Origin: Calliopum simillimum
Lineage: Eukaryota > Arthropoda > Insecta > Diptera > Lauxaniidae
Reading direction: 5' to 3'
Assembly (NCBI GenBank): GCA_951812925.1
Contig: OX638372.1
Location: 64,497,407-64,561,406, forward strand
Length of the DNA: 64,000 nucleotides
In this document: positions 22,115-34,234 of the stretch, piece by piece
How the letters are laid out: every line of letters begins with the position of its first letter
Position numbering within the stretch: the first letter of the stretch is position 1
Made by a program: the position numbers and the translations under genes
Notes under the pieces: model-generated
Databases searched by the model: none
Seen by the model: the letters and a program-made list of their open reading frames with translations, nothing else
Told to the model about the DNA's origin: nothing

Positions 22115-22989
22115 GTAGAGTAGAACGGGGCAATGTCGTGCACTCAACTTTGACATGCTCGTAAAGCCGTAGATCTCAAGCGAATGCGATGAGTAAGCAT
22201 CCGATCGAAAGATAATTTCGTTGGTTACATCCATGTGTAACTACATTTGCGTAGCAAGAAATTGTGTTTGTGTAAGTGAAGAAAAAGAAAATGTGCACGA
22301 CATAACCCCACAAATTTTGAGTATAGTAAAGGTACCAAAATGTGTGAGAAATGATAGGTAGTGGTTCTATTAGAGGAGATTTAGCACTATCATGTATTTA
22401 TTCATTATTATACAAGTGTGAAGTACATAATATGTTGTGTAGAGTAGAACGGGGCAATGTCGTGCACTTAACTTTGACATGCTCGTAAAGCCGTACATCT
22501 CAAGCGAATGCAACGAATAAGCATCCGATCGAAAGATAATTTCATTGGTTACATCCATGTGTAACAACATTTGTGTAGCGAGAAATTGTGTTTGCGTAAG
22601 TGAATGTGCACGACATTACCCCAATGGTCGTTTTAAGGTCAACTTCGATAGCTCGGTGAAGCCCAAAATTTTTTTGGAAATCAAATACTTCTTTTCTTTG
22701 GCAGGATATTTCGTTTCAGAAAACACTTACCTGGTATATTTTCCCGCAAGGAAAATTATTTTTCTGACCCGATGAACAAACACTTTTATCGTCCCGAAAG
22801 CGTGCGTTTTGAAAAAAAGGTGACTCTGTAGAGACGAACTGGTGAAAATTGCTAGTATTATATGCATAAGCTCAGTAGGTCAGCAGGTCCCTACCTTACG
22901 AACAGTTGGTAAATCATTCAATTCCTTGGGTTAAAACAGCCAGTGCACGACATTACCCCCTGCACGACATTACCCCGTTCTACTCTACT
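22115..22989. mobile_element. MITE-like element with TAGAGTAGAACGGGG ends
   Basis: The left end reads TAGAGTAGAACGGGGCAATG and the right end is the complement (CATTACCCCGTTCTACTCTA, ending 22989). A second copy of the left end and the following 180 bp lies inside at 22439-22622. CACGACATTACCCC-type motifs occur five times. A TA dinucleotide flanks the ends, but an exact duplication could not be fixed. No transposase. Confidence 0.65.
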
Positions 22990-23970
22990 ATACTTTTTCT
23001 TCAAAATTCACTTTGATTTATATCGATATCATTATTTTTCTCCGAAATATCGCAACCTAAATAAAGTTTAAAAAATGCACAAAAGACGCCATTGGCAACA
23101 TTGGTTGATTTATACAAAAAATTGCTAAAAATGATGAAATCGTATAGCAGCACGGCGTATTTCATTTTTAAAATCTTTCGAGGAATTTAAAATGATGTAA
23201 ATTACAAAAAAACTTGCATAATACGAATTGTTGCATGTACTAAAATGTTCAAAAAATCATTACTCGTATACCATAAAAGGTACCATGTTCATTTTAAATT
23301 CATGTGAAAGGTGGTTTTGTCTTCTATTCTAGAAAAATATTATGAAAGGTCGAAAATAGGTGCTATAGCGTTTTTTGTGTTTAGTACTGAAATAGTAGTA
23401 AATTTACCACCATTTACAAAAAAATTTACTGTGGCGCATAGCGTGATTCAATACCTTTCTAAAAATACCTTTCCAAACATGAAAATGGGTTAAGAAATGT
23501 TCCAGTTATGGGCCATTTTGTGGTCAGAACTTTTTTTTCAAATTTTCAAAAAATCATAACTTCAAAGCCTTGAGACATACCAATTTTCCTTCTTTTTCAT
23601 ATGAAAGATTGTTTTTTTCTTTCCGAAAAATATACTTTAGATGGTAAAAAATGTGTACCTGTACACATTTTATGTAGTTTAGTACTAAAATAGTAGTAAA
23701 TTGATGACTTTTTATCAACTACAAAAAATTTAGCTTATTAGCCTGATTCAATACCTTTCCAAAACAGGTCTAAGCATGAAAATCGGTTAAGAAATGGCCA
23801 AGTTATTGACAATTATTTGAGGAGATTTTGTTCATATTTTACCGATTTTTCCACTTTTTGCACCCCTCCACAAGCCACAAAAAAAATTGCAAAATTTTCT
23901 TTTTGCCATTTCTCAAAGTTTAGGCATGAAACAAAACCACACGGCGCGCCGAAATCATGTTTTTAATGTG
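22990..23970. repeat. Diverged tandem repeat of about 290 bp
   Basis: Two similar stretches, about 23340-23510 and 23620-23810, share TTTAGTACT(G/A)AAATAGTAGTAAATT, TGATTCAATACCTTTC and AACATGAAAATGGGTTAAGAAATG-like parts. A distant relative (CTGATTCAATATCTTTCC) occurs at about 60755. No coding signal. The part 22990-23300 shows nothing recognisable. Confidence 0.5.
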
Positions 23971-23976
23971 TAGATA

Positions 23977-24924
23977 CTAGGCATGCGCTTATTTTACGAT
24001 TTTCTGATTTTCGTTCATGCCGCCCCCTGAAATCCTTCTAATGGTCATAAAAACAAATACTATGAAGTTTCACGGCGATCGGATAACGATAACCCGGCCC
24101 GCAAGAGAGGTCAAGGTCAAGTTGAGGTTTCAGGCAAAAAATAATGAAAATTTTTTTTAAACTTAATTAAATTAGTCAAAGCATAACTTTATCTTATAGC
24201 AAATTGAAATACCTTTCCGACAAGCTATAATTGTTTAAAATCGGGTAATAAAAACGAATTCTATGAATTTTTCTTTTATAGACATTAGTAAAATTGCCGC
24301 AAAATGCTATTCTACTACGTATAGTATTTTGCGGCAATTTTGCTAATGCCGTAAAAGAAAAATTCATATCGATACGTCCAACGTAAAAGTTGGTAACTCG
24401 AAAATCGTAGTTTTTAGTTATGAGCATTTTTGTATTTCAACTTTTTTTTTTTTGTATGAAAACCTATATAAAATAAATTTAGGTTGTGATTTCAAAAACA
24501 GCTCCCAGGCCTTCAAATTTCAAGCTAGAGGTACCAAAATTTGACACAAGATAGAACCAAATGTGCAGATTACGAAAAACGCTGTCCCGTAAAAAGTTGG
24601 TAACTTGAGTTACCAACTTTTACGTTGGATGTATCGATATAATTCTTATTTATTACCCGATTTTAAACAATTATAGCTTGTCGGGAAGGTATTTCAATTT
24701 GCTATAAGATAAAGTTATGCTTTGACTAATTTAATTAAGTTTAAAAAAAATTTTCATTATTTTTTGCCTGAAACCTCAACTTGACCTTGACCTCTCTTGC
24801 GGGCCGGGTTATCGTTATCCGATCGCCGTGAAACTTCATAGTATTTGTTTTTATGACCATTAGAAGGATTTCAGCGGGCGGCATGAACGAAAATCAGAAA
24901 ATCGTAAAATAAGCGCATGCCTAG
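23977..24924. mobile_element. Long-arm palindromic MITE with a hairpin inside
   Basis: Arms of about 270 bp (23977-24250 and 24652-24924) are nearly perfect complements, starting CTAGGCATGCGCTTATTTTA. The flanks are TAGATA on both sides (23971-23976 and 24925-24930), a 6-bp target duplication. The left arm is interrupted at about 24256-24366 by a second near-perfect hairpin (GAATTTTTCTTTTA... with loop at ACTACG). An inner inverted pair (CCAACGTAAAAGTTGGTAAC at 24378 and its complement ending at about 24629) continues the palindrome. No coding sequence. Confidence 0.85.
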
Positions 24925-24929
24925 TAGAT

Positions 24930-26700
24930 ACGTTGTCCGATAAGGTTTTGTAAAATTAATTTTTTCAAAATACCTTCGGCTTCGTCCGGTAAATTAAAAA
25001 GTTTTAATAAATCGGTAACAATTATTTCGATTTGAATGATTTTTGTTTTTTGGATAGGTAGATATATTTCCTAGTAAGGTTGTAACGAACCTTTTTGCCA
25101 ATAGCCGGGGTATAGCCGTCGGAGCCCAGGGTTCGTATACAAATATTTATTCCCCACCGCCGAAGGAAACACTTTTCACACTGTGCACTGGTTTTTATTC
25201 TTCACAATTCACTTTAACCTGGAAACACTGTTGAAATACCTAGGATATACACACTTAGGAATACGGGTGATGAATGGACGGTGAATGGATAAAATGAATA
25301 TGGTGGGAGAATAGTTCAACCAATCCAGGAGTCGTGTCACCACTGCCTCCCTGTGGACTTGTCGAGTCGCGACACCGCTGCCTCTGATTATCTCTTGGTA
25401 AACCGTACTTGTCCGTCTGATTAGTCTCGCGAGAACCCGTGACACCACTATTTTCTCGCGTCAGGTCTGGAATTTATTCCGAAAAGTACAAGCCTACAGT
25501 CTCAGTCCAAGTCCACTGATAAGTCTGTATCAGATTTTACTTGAAAATTGTCGTTTAGTCAAAGGATGGTTGAAACATTCCTGGAACAGGTCTTACCTCG
25601 ATGCCGGCTAAGTAACAAAAGAACGATCCCATCACCGGAACTTACATTCCACCATTCCATTTACATCCACGATCAGCTGTTTCCTTTTCATCGACATCAT
25701 TTGACAGTTGGCACTCACTGCTTTGGGACCAGGGTTGCTGCTGCACGCGATAATTCTACAATTCTCGCACAACTGTTTACCAAACAGTTGCATGACTGTT
25801 TGGTGATCCCGTTTGATGCGATTGTCCTAAAACTATCTACTTACAAAAAAATCCTTAGGTTTTAAGTTAATTCTAGACGTATTTAACTAGAAATTCATTA
25901 CTTATTTTAGCATTGATTAGTTCTTAAAATTATTAATACTTTAAATACAAGTAATTATTGAAAAGATGTGGATACAAATGAGGCTTCCGATTTGTGTCCT
26001 CACAAGGTCATGTCATATGCACTTTTCCAAAATTCCTTCGGTAACTTCCGCATATTAAAAAATAAATTACACCTCGTTACCTAACTTTCGGTACGTTCCG
26101 AGGTGACAACGGTTTGAATAAAGGAAACAATTCAATAGAATACGATATTTGAATAATAAAAAAAAATCATAAAATCTTTTTTAGTTTTTTGATAACCCAG
26201 ACGTTGCTGAAAGTATTTTTGAAAAGTTTATATTATAAAACTTTACTAGAAAACATATGTATCCACCAAAAAAAAACGTACCCAAATCGGTTCAATGTTT
26301 CTCGAGTTATTAAGATTTTTAATATCCCGGACGAAGCCGAGGGAATTTAAAAAAAAAATAAAGGTTACAAAACCTTATCGGGCAACGTATTTAATCATTA
26401 ACAAAAAAAAAATCATTCGAATCAGTTCAGTGTTTCCCGAGTTATTAGGATTTTTAATGTCCCGGACGTTGCCGAAAGACTTTTGAAAAAATTTTATAAC
26501 AGGACTTTACTAGGCAACATACCTATCTACAAAAAAAAAATCACTCAAATCGGAATAATGTTTCTCGAGTTATTAAGGTTTTTAATATACCGGTCGAAGC
26601 CGAAGGAATTTCAAAAAAAACAAGTTTTTAAAAACCTGAACGGATAACGTATCTACCCACTAAAAAAGAAATCATAAAAATCAGTTCATTAGTTTTCGAA
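24930..26700. repeat. Inverted repeat arms around a solo LTR; right arm is a tandem repeat
   Basis: The right side (about 26180-26700) holds four diverged units of about 125-130 bp, each with CGAGTTATTA(A/G)(G/A)ATTTTTAAT, CCGGACG(A/T)(A/T)GCCGA and CAACGTAT-like parts. The left side (24925-25075) has the same unit inverted (CCTTCGGCTTCGTCCGGTAA, GATACGTTGTCCGATAAGG). The MITE at 23977 sits in the left arm and an LTR-like segment in the loop. Probably another foldback-like repeat. Confidence 0.6.
25081..26004 (-). mobile_element. Probable solo LTR, 924 bp
   Basis: Starts TGTAACGAACC at 25081 and ends CCTCACA at 26004 (TG...CA), flanked by AGGT on both sides (25077-25080 and 26005-26008), a possible 4-bp duplication. 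Base composition is distinctly less AT-rich than the surroundings. On the minus strand an AATAAA lies near the 3' end (about 25146-25160) before GGTTCGTTACA, the layout of a polyadenylation signal in an LTR. No internal retroviral genes. Family not determined. Confidence 0.5.
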
Positions 26701-26704
26701 TAGT

Positions 26705-28245
26705 AGAATTCTGAAAATTTTTCGCTTTCGATTTTTCGAGCTTGAGCCCACAGAAAAGAGGTCAACAAGATTTCTTTTCCAAAAAGCGGTGGCTTAATTT
26801 TTTTCTTGTTCAATTACCTATAAGCCCCCATCATTGAAATCTTTCTACAGTGCGTCACTAAGAGGGCAAAAAATATAGATATAAAAAACACACTTTGGGA
26901 CCACTGTGCGCCGTAACCATGTACCAAATTTCAGCGAAATCGGAAGAGGTGTGGCAGATCTTTTTACGCTAGGCATGGAATGGCTGAATATGTTTAATTT
27001 TATTTTTGCATTTTTAAAGGGGGGGGGGGGGGCACAATCGTGTAAGAACTTGAAAAGAGGGGCGCTACCAAAAATGGTTGAGAACCTCTGTTCTACTACA
27101 TACTTATTATACACATTCACTGCCATATTTTCAAAGCACAAAATTAATAGCTTATTTAACAATTATCAATTATAAAAGCAGTTTTTTGTAGCATCTCATA
27201 AAAAGGGCAAAAGCTGAAATACTTGGCAATAAACTCTATTAAACTCACATTTCATTAATGTCGCCATGTTTATTAAATTTTTGGGGTTCTCATAAAGCCA
27301 TTTAAAAAACTTTTGCAATTTAAACAATTTACACAAATGCGTATTTTCTTTTTTCTTATATTTCGTTGAGAAACCAGCACACTAACCAAGGGTCTTCCAG
27401 TAGAGACGTAGATAGGACAACTGTCGAGGGTAGGTTGGACAAGCTCTGTGCACATATCAAAATAAAAAAAAAAAACGATACTACTACGTGTTTTTGCTAG
27501 GAAATTGCCAATTATCGTTGGAGGGGCCAGAGCTACTTAATCACCCTCTATAAGCACGCCTCTTGCTTCTGCTGCATGGAGGATGGTTGGTTTTATTTTG
27601 CTTGATGTGGGCGCTGTTTGTCATTCGAGTATAATTTACTTATGCTGATAAGGATTTCTTACAAAACTCGAGAAAAAAACTCTTTGTGCTTTAGTTTAAT
27701 AAACAAATAAAAACTGTAAACAGATTTATGTGGTTTTGGTCCAAAATTGCTACAGAAAAGATTCGGTTCTTTTTTTCAGCTGAAAATATTTGTTCGCCAA
27801 GCTGTACCTACTTTTTACTGAAACTAAAACCAAATACATTTTCTTCCAATATAAGTATCTATGTAATGTTTTGCAATATGGCAGCATAGAAACTGAAATT
27901 CGATTTAAATTTTTCCACCTCTCCCAGAAAAATACATTATCAGCTCATACTGCTTAACACGTTGTTGTAAATAAGAAAGTTACAACTTTGAAACTACGAG
28001 TTTTCTTCAACATCTTCATTTTATTAAGTACTGAATACAAGCAAAAGCTCAATCAAACAATTGCTGATACCTGAGAAATTGACAGAACTCTTGAGAAAAA
28101 AAATTTGTTCAAAAGGAAATCAAATGCAATCAATTTGTGAAATGAGCGCAGAAAAAACACTATTACACCAAGAAAAGCAAAAAACTTGTTAAATAAATAC
28201 AAAGATAAGACGGAAAATAAGTAAAATTGAAAATCTGAACTCAAT
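26705..28245. other. AT-rich stretch with a G14 run
   Basis: A run of 14 G lies at 27019-27032. CGCTAGGCATGGAATGGCT at about 26967 recurs at about 60898, so this part belongs to a dispersed repeat. No gene recognised; the frames at 26845-27175 on both strands are mirror shadows of the same repeat. Confidence 0.4.
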
Positions 28246-28249
28246 ACTA

Positions 28250-29088
28250 CACGTATTCACGATGAGGAGTAACGTCCTGAGTAACAGAGTAACAGGGTAA
28301 CGGTGCACAATCCCAACAACAAAATAGAGTTATTCACGATTGGAGTAACGAGCTGAGTAACAGGGTAAAATTGCACTCGGTTACTCTGAATAGTGAGCAT
28401 ACTCAATACTTTGCACGTAAGTATATTTGGTTTTTGTTTCTCAAAATAATTTTAGCTAAATACAAAAAAAAAAAATAATTTTTTGAAATGAATATTTTGC
28501 TCTCAATCAAATTTTTATTTTTGATGAACGAAAATTGCCTCTCAATCATAAACAAGTTCAAACGTTTCTATAGAAATAGAAATAGTAAAAAAAAGGCAAA
28601 AGTGTGAGATTATTTTACACTAGAAAATAGCTTGACTAAAAGGGTTAAAGAGTAACAGAGTAACTAACGTATATTTTGTTGTTGTGGTTGTGCACTGTTA
28701 CCCTGTTACTCTGTTACTCAGGACGTTACTCTGTATCGTGAATACCCCTAATGTACTCTCTGTTACTCTTTTACCCTTTTAGTCAAGCTGTTTTCTAGTG
28801 TAAAATAATCTTACACTTTTGCCTTTTTTTACTATTTCTATTTCTATAGAAACGTTTGAACTTGTTTATTATTGAGAGACAATTTTCGTTCATCAAAAAT
28901 AAAATTTAGAATGAGAGCAAAATATTCATTTGAAAATTTTTTATATTTTTTGATTTCAGTTACAGTTATTTTGATAAACAAAAAGAAAATATACGTTCAA
29001 AAGTATTGAGTATGCTCACAATTCAGAGTAACCGAGTGCACTTTTACCCTGTTACTCAGCTCGTTACTCCAGATCGTGAATAACTCTA
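28250..29088. repeat. Long GTTACTC-rich palindrome with overlapping inverted ends
   Basis: Outer arms 28325-28663 and about 28762-29088 are complements over some 330 bp (TAGAGTTATTCACGAT... with ...ATCGTGAATAACTCTA). The loop (about 28671-28745) is itself the complement of the 75 bp just outside the left arm (28250-28324). Terminal ATTCACGAT/ATCGTGAAT motifs occur four times, at 28251, 28331, 28735 and 29073. GTTACTC/GAGTAAC recurs more than a dozen times. Likely one MITE inserted in another copy of itself; a transcript would fold into long double-stranded RNA. Confidence 0.8.
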
Positions 29089-29278
29089 TAGTAATAATGT
29101 TTGCGTTCTCCCTATAACGAGAAAGTGTTTGAAAATGAATACTTTAGTAAAGACCAAACTTAAATTGAACGCTTTCTTTTGATTACATTAACCCTAAATT
29201 ATCAGCCTTCAATACAGATACGTTACACATCCGCGCGAAAATATTTGAAAAAAAATTTTTCAACGTTAAAATTCAAAA

Positions 29279-29490
29279 CTAGTTTGGGTGTAACCTTTGG
29301 CCTGGCCGAACACCGAGTTCACCCAGTTTTTGCTCAGAGCTTGCATTTATAGTCTCTAGTATTTGAGTGAAATTTCGTTGGATTATCTCAAAAAACTCTT
29401 TCTGCTTAGCATTTTGAAATTTTTGCTTATATGGGAGGTGCCACGCCCCCTTGTCCGATTTCACCCAATTTTTGTTAAGAGCTTGGATCT
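29279..29490 (-). mobile_element. DINE-1-like Helitron, copy 2 (3' end only)
   Basis: On the minus strand this ends CTAG (29279-29282) followed by T, with the hairpin TTTGGC...GCCAAA just upstream, then GGGCGTGGCACCTCCCATAT at about 29430-29450. The similarity stops near 29490, so the 5' two-thirds are missing. Confidence 0.75.
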
Positions 29491-29494
29491 GTTA

Positions 29495-32400
29495 TTTTGT
29501 AATCGTTTGGCTGTTATAATTTACACCTCATAATGGGCAAAATTTCTCATAGCGCGATGGAAGGAAAATGGCATATTTTTGGAAAAAAAAAATTTCATTT
29601 GTAACTGAGTTCAGGCAAGTGGTCTTAGTTCGGCTTGGGTCTTTTTTGGTCTTTTCTAAAACAGGCCGGTCAAAAAAATATGAAATATAAGTGAATCGGA
29701 TTTCAGAACATATCTGAATATTCAAAAATCAAAATTCTGAATGGATATAATGCGAAGTTCTTGTCTTAAAAAAGCGGTGCCTTACAAGTTTCGCTCACGT
29801 GCGCCGCTGAGAGTCGGATCGCTGTATGGTATTATCAGATGAGGTAAAGTTATCCAAATCACTTTTTTTCCTGTTCTTGTGGTCTTAGCAAAAAAGACAC
29901 AAGCTTGCTGGCTGCCAGAAAAACATTCATTAAAAAAAAATAACCAAAATGTTGACTTTTCAAAATTAATTCACTAAGGCAACCCAAATCACAATATTGT
30001 TCTTTGTCACTTGACAGGTTGTTGTTTGCTGCAGCATGGTTGAGTTGTTGAAAGATTAATGATTAAACAGAACTTACAAATAAAGGTAAGACAGTTCAAA
30101 AAGGGAGTAAGAGAGTTCATCTTAAGCAAAAATCGTTTCCATTTTTGGATGTGCTAGAAAATTTAAATTAAATTACGAACAAATTTGTGGTTAACCTTTT
30201 TGCGTTTTTAGGTGGTCGAATAAAATCATTTTTAATTAATGTTTAGGTTCATAAGCAGCATTTCAGGCCAATGTTTTTTTTTTTTTTTTTCTTTGATATG
30301 TTGTCTTGTAAGTATTAATTGTGGTGATTTTTAAAAAACAACCTAGACTTAAAATAGGTAAAACAGTATGGACGAAGACATCTATAATCGTCGTCTTCGT
30401 TCTCCTATAAATCCTAGAAGAAAGAAATCACTTGCGATGACTTTTACTTTGATTTCACGCGGGTCAAATTTGAAAATACCTTCAAACTTTAAGTCGTTAT
30501 ATTTTGCAAGACTTATAAGCAACACGCAAAAAAATTATCCGGAAAATTGATTTTCTAATAGCATAAAGTGATAATAGTCTCATCAAAAACTACGGTTTGT
30601 ACAAGTTTTTTTTTTTTCGATGAGGCTCAAACTTATTTTCCGCCACTGTTTTTACTCAATTAACCTTTTTATTACAAAAATTAAAAAAAAAAAAAAATGT
30701 TGACATTTTTGGTACGATATGGGTTAAGTATCACACTTAAAAAATTCTTAAAAACAAATTATTTTTATTCCTTTATATTCTCCTACGTTTAACACTAGAT
30801 TTATCAATTTTAAGCTTACAGTCTGCTTAGATTCGGAAGATTTTTTTTTAACGAGTAGTAGGTAAAGGATATATTCCCCCTTTTCAGCCCCTTGGAAATC
30901 GCCCTCTCATTACTTGGACATACAATAGCGAAGCATTTCATCAAATCTTATAATTTGCGTCAAGTAGCGTTAGTAATATGACAAATTATGTTTTCGTAGG
31001 CAAATATTGTAAGAGATATAATGAATTTATTTTTTTGAGGGCGTGGCTCCACCCATTTTTCCGGTGAACATTATTTATCCTGATGATTTTTACATATTTA
31101 CCAAATCCCATTTATATGTCTACGGGAAAGGGTTTCAGAGATATGATTAGTAGATGTTTTGGAGGGCGTGGCACCGCCCACTTTTTTGCATATAACTTAG
31201 TCTTTTTTTGTACTAACACAATGTAACAACTTCTTTAAAACAAGGTCTAGTTTTTATAAAGTAGATTTTCGTTTATTTATAAAAGATACCTCAGAATTTT
31301 TAACATTTTCGAAATCAGTGGGGTCAAATTATTGGAAATTGATACCCATTTAAAATCCGACCACTCCCTAACTTTGTATGGGAGGTAGGCGTGTCCGTCG
31401 GCGGATTTTGTTCGTATTCACAGCTCTATTGTTACTATTACGACCGCCGTTCCATACAAACCCTCCAATTGTGCGCCGTACGAAATTTTTTTTTATTTTT
31501 AACAAATTTTACTGAACGTAAACTGTAAAAAATACGGTTTTTCTTTACGGGAGCACAGTTGCTTAAGCAATAAGTAGAAATAACTGTGATTTTCAATGAA
31601 TTTTTGAGGTTTAGTTTTTTCCGTATATTTCAATGAAAATTGATAGATGCTAAACAACATTTCCGTATCGTCGCTCATTTGTAAAACGGCCTTGATTGAT
31701 ATTTTTTTTTAAATCCAGTTTATTACATATTCCTGAAGACCAACCATAAATACACCTTACCCCAAATAATTGGAACAAAAAAATTTCCATTAGGGCCGTT
31801 GTATAAGTGAGCTTCGATATGCTGGTCGAAAAATGTTCGCTATTGTATATGCAAGTGGCATTTCGACGACCATGATCATTTCTTTTTATTAAAGCAGTGT
31901 ACACAAAATATTTGAAGTCACAAAAAAAACTTAATTTTTCGGAAAAGTTTTTTGCTTTTCGATGCCTTAATTACCTTGTTATTTTGCAATTTCAAAAATA
32001 ACTCCATCAATTTTCGAAACTCTCCAGTGATCGAGTTGTCTTTATATCCAAAGTTATACACACAAGCATATATTTTTGAAAATGCAAAAAAAAGAACAGT
32101 TTTTGATTTATAAAAAATCAGACCTCTTTCACAAATAATGGGGGTCATCGTGAATAAATATTCCTGGGGAGTTTTCTCAAACTGCCGTGCACTCTCTATA
32201 GTAGTTTAAGAAAATTTCCTTGGAATCTTGATTCACGATAGCCCCCAATATGTTTTCCATAATTGAAAGACGTTTTTAGTAGGTAATATTAATTGATGGT
32301 ATTTTTCTTAAAATCTTGTTTCCAAGAGTTTGATTTGATTTAAAATGGGTTATGCATTTTTTCTACCTCATACATTTGAATTTGAAAATTCAGTAGTTTG

Positions 32401-32895
32401 ATTAATTGATTGATTGCACATAAATATCTTTTGCGAAAAGAGAAATTCAAATTCTTTTCTGCTGCAAATGCATTATTTATCCAAGGAAAAACTTTAACCT
32501 TTTGAAATGGGAATGCATAATATTAAATATCTGCAGACATCAGCGATAAATGCTGAGTTGTGTAGGCAAGAATTTCAAGTATGCAACTGCATATTTTGAA
32601 TCTGTTGTCTTTGTAATTGTCTGTTGAACTTTTCTTCTTTGGCCAACCGTGAATTAAACTGGAGCAGCTTGAGATTGTTATGGTTAAAGTTTTAAGCATT
32701 TGCATTGGATGAAAAATTTCAACTACATAACTCAAACTTAAAAATATGTCAATTATAATCAATATAAAAAAACATTTAATGAATACAAGTAAACATCCAA
32801 TTATCTCTGTTGAATTCAAATAAGAGCACAAATAGCTTAACAAAATGACAACTCATTGTCCATAGCTCACAATAATCACCATGTAAAGAAAAATC
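29495..32895. other. Mostly unrecognised AT-rich sequence
   Basis: Contains two diverged repeats with GGGCGTGGC(T/A)CC(A/G)CCCA at about 31038 and 31165, and a fragment GGGAGGTAGGCGTGTCCGTC at about 31379 that matches a DINE-1-like internal block. A T-run lies near 30270-30291. The frame 30368-30550 (60 residues, MDEDIYNRRLRSPINPRRKK) has a plausible start but no feature that I recognise, so it is not called. Confidence 0.35.
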
Positions 32896-32897
32896 CG

Positions 32898-33019
32898 GGG
32901 TCGAATCAGTCAGTCAGTGACCGTACAACTCGTGACGTAAAGTCATGCATTTTCTAATGCGAAATACATGATTTTACGTTACGAGTTGTACGTTCTTTTA
33001 TGCGGCAATTCAACCCCAA
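32898..33019. repeat. Short hairpin with pre-miRNA-like dimensions
   Basis: GGGGTCGAAT at 32898 pairs with ATTCAACCCC ending at 33019. The inner stem CGTACAACTCGTGACGTAAA at 32923 pairs with TTTACGTTACGAGTTGTACG ending near 32994, around a loop of about 20 bases. May be a small MITE or a small-RNA hairpin. Confidence 0.6.
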
Positions 33020-33455
33020 CCCTCGCAATCCTACTTTTAGGTATGAAATATAGAAATTGTTGAGGCTTTTAAGGCAATATACTAAAACTATCGTTTGAAG
33101 ATCGATCATCAAATGGCAGAGTTTCTCAAAGAAAGACAGAGAGGCGACCTCTATTTAAAAAAAAAATTGCATTCTTGATACGACTTAATGTACATAAAGA
33201 AACGTCGAAGTGAACAATTTGCAATTCCGAGCGTGTAGGTGGTATTCAGAACAAAAGCTATTGCTACTTATTAGTTTATGAACTGCACTGAGTGTGTGTG
33301 TTAAAAGGAAGCAGGACAACTGGAGCGATAATTTTACGAAAATGTCATAACAAGAATAAATGTCAGAAGCTGATTGTGACAGCTGTGCTATCTCGTTGCA
33401 CCCAATAAAATTAAATAAAATTATTACATTTATAAGTTTGAAGAAAACAAACAAA
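33020..33455. other. AT-rich stretch, nothing recognised
   Basis: No coding signal or repeat ends seen. Confidence 0.3.
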
Positions 33456-33458
33456 AAA

Positions 33459-34229
33459 CTAGTAAGGGTGTAACCTTTGGCCAGGCCAAACATTAAATAC
33501 CCTACACTGCAGTATTTTTGAAATTTTGCTCACATGGGAGGTGCCACGCCCCTTGTCCGAGTTCGCCCAGCTTTTGCTCAGAGCTTGCATTTGTAGTCCT
33601 TTGTGTCTGATTGAAATTTGGTTGGATTATCTCAAAAAACTCTTTCAGTATAGCATTTTGAAACATTTGCTTTTATGGAAGGTGTCACGCCCTGTTGTCC
33701 GATTTCACCCAATTTTTGTTGAGAGCTTTCATTTATAATTTTTAGTGTCTGAGTCAAATTTGGTTCGAATATCTCAAGAAACGCATTTAGTATAGCGTTT
33801 TGATGCATTTGTTTATATGGGAGGTGCCACGCCCTATTGTCCGAATTCACTCAGTTTTTTTTTTCAGAGCTTGCGCTTACAATTCGTAGTATTTATGTGT
33901 ATTTTGGTTGCATTGTCGTAAAAAATACTCCTAAAATTGCATTTTGAATATATTTTTTGTATGGGCGGTAGGCGTGTCCACTGATCGATTTTGTTCATTT
34001 TCAATTCCCCGAGCTAACTTTGACGACGGAGGCAGTGTACGAAATTTCATTGAATTATCTTGCTCAGTTTTCCCAAAAAGTGTATTTCAACACACAGCCA
34101 GCCACCCAGCCAGACAGACGGACATGGCTATATCGACTCAGGAGGTGACGCTGATCAAGCCACGCCTCCTTCTCTGCGTTACAAACGGAAGGACAAAGTG
34201 AATATACGCTGGGTGTAGGGTAAAAAAAA
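33459..34229 (-). mobile_element. DINE-1-like Helitron, copy 3 (near full length)
   Basis: Reverse-oriented copy of the element at 8806. The 3' end is CTAG (33459-33462) with hairpin TTTGGC-type just inside. Repeated GGTGCCACGCCC blocks lie at about 33540, 33680 and 33824. The conserved 5' block is at 34090-34229 (GGACATGGCTATATCGACTC, GGACAAAGTGAATATACGCT, GGGTGTAGGGTA). The CAGCCAGCCACC stretch at about 34097 is a much shorter version of the (TGGC)n of copy 1. Confidence 0.8.
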
Positions 34230-34234
34230 GTTAT

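Noticed and set aside
27019..27032. Run of 14 G as a possible quadruplex or regulatory site
   Set aside because: A single homopolymer inside a dispersed repeat; nothing around it supports a function, and length may be a sequencing artefact.
30368..30550. 60-codon frame starting MDEDIYNRR
   Set aside because: Good-looking start and basic composition, but no splice partner, domain or promoter could be seen.
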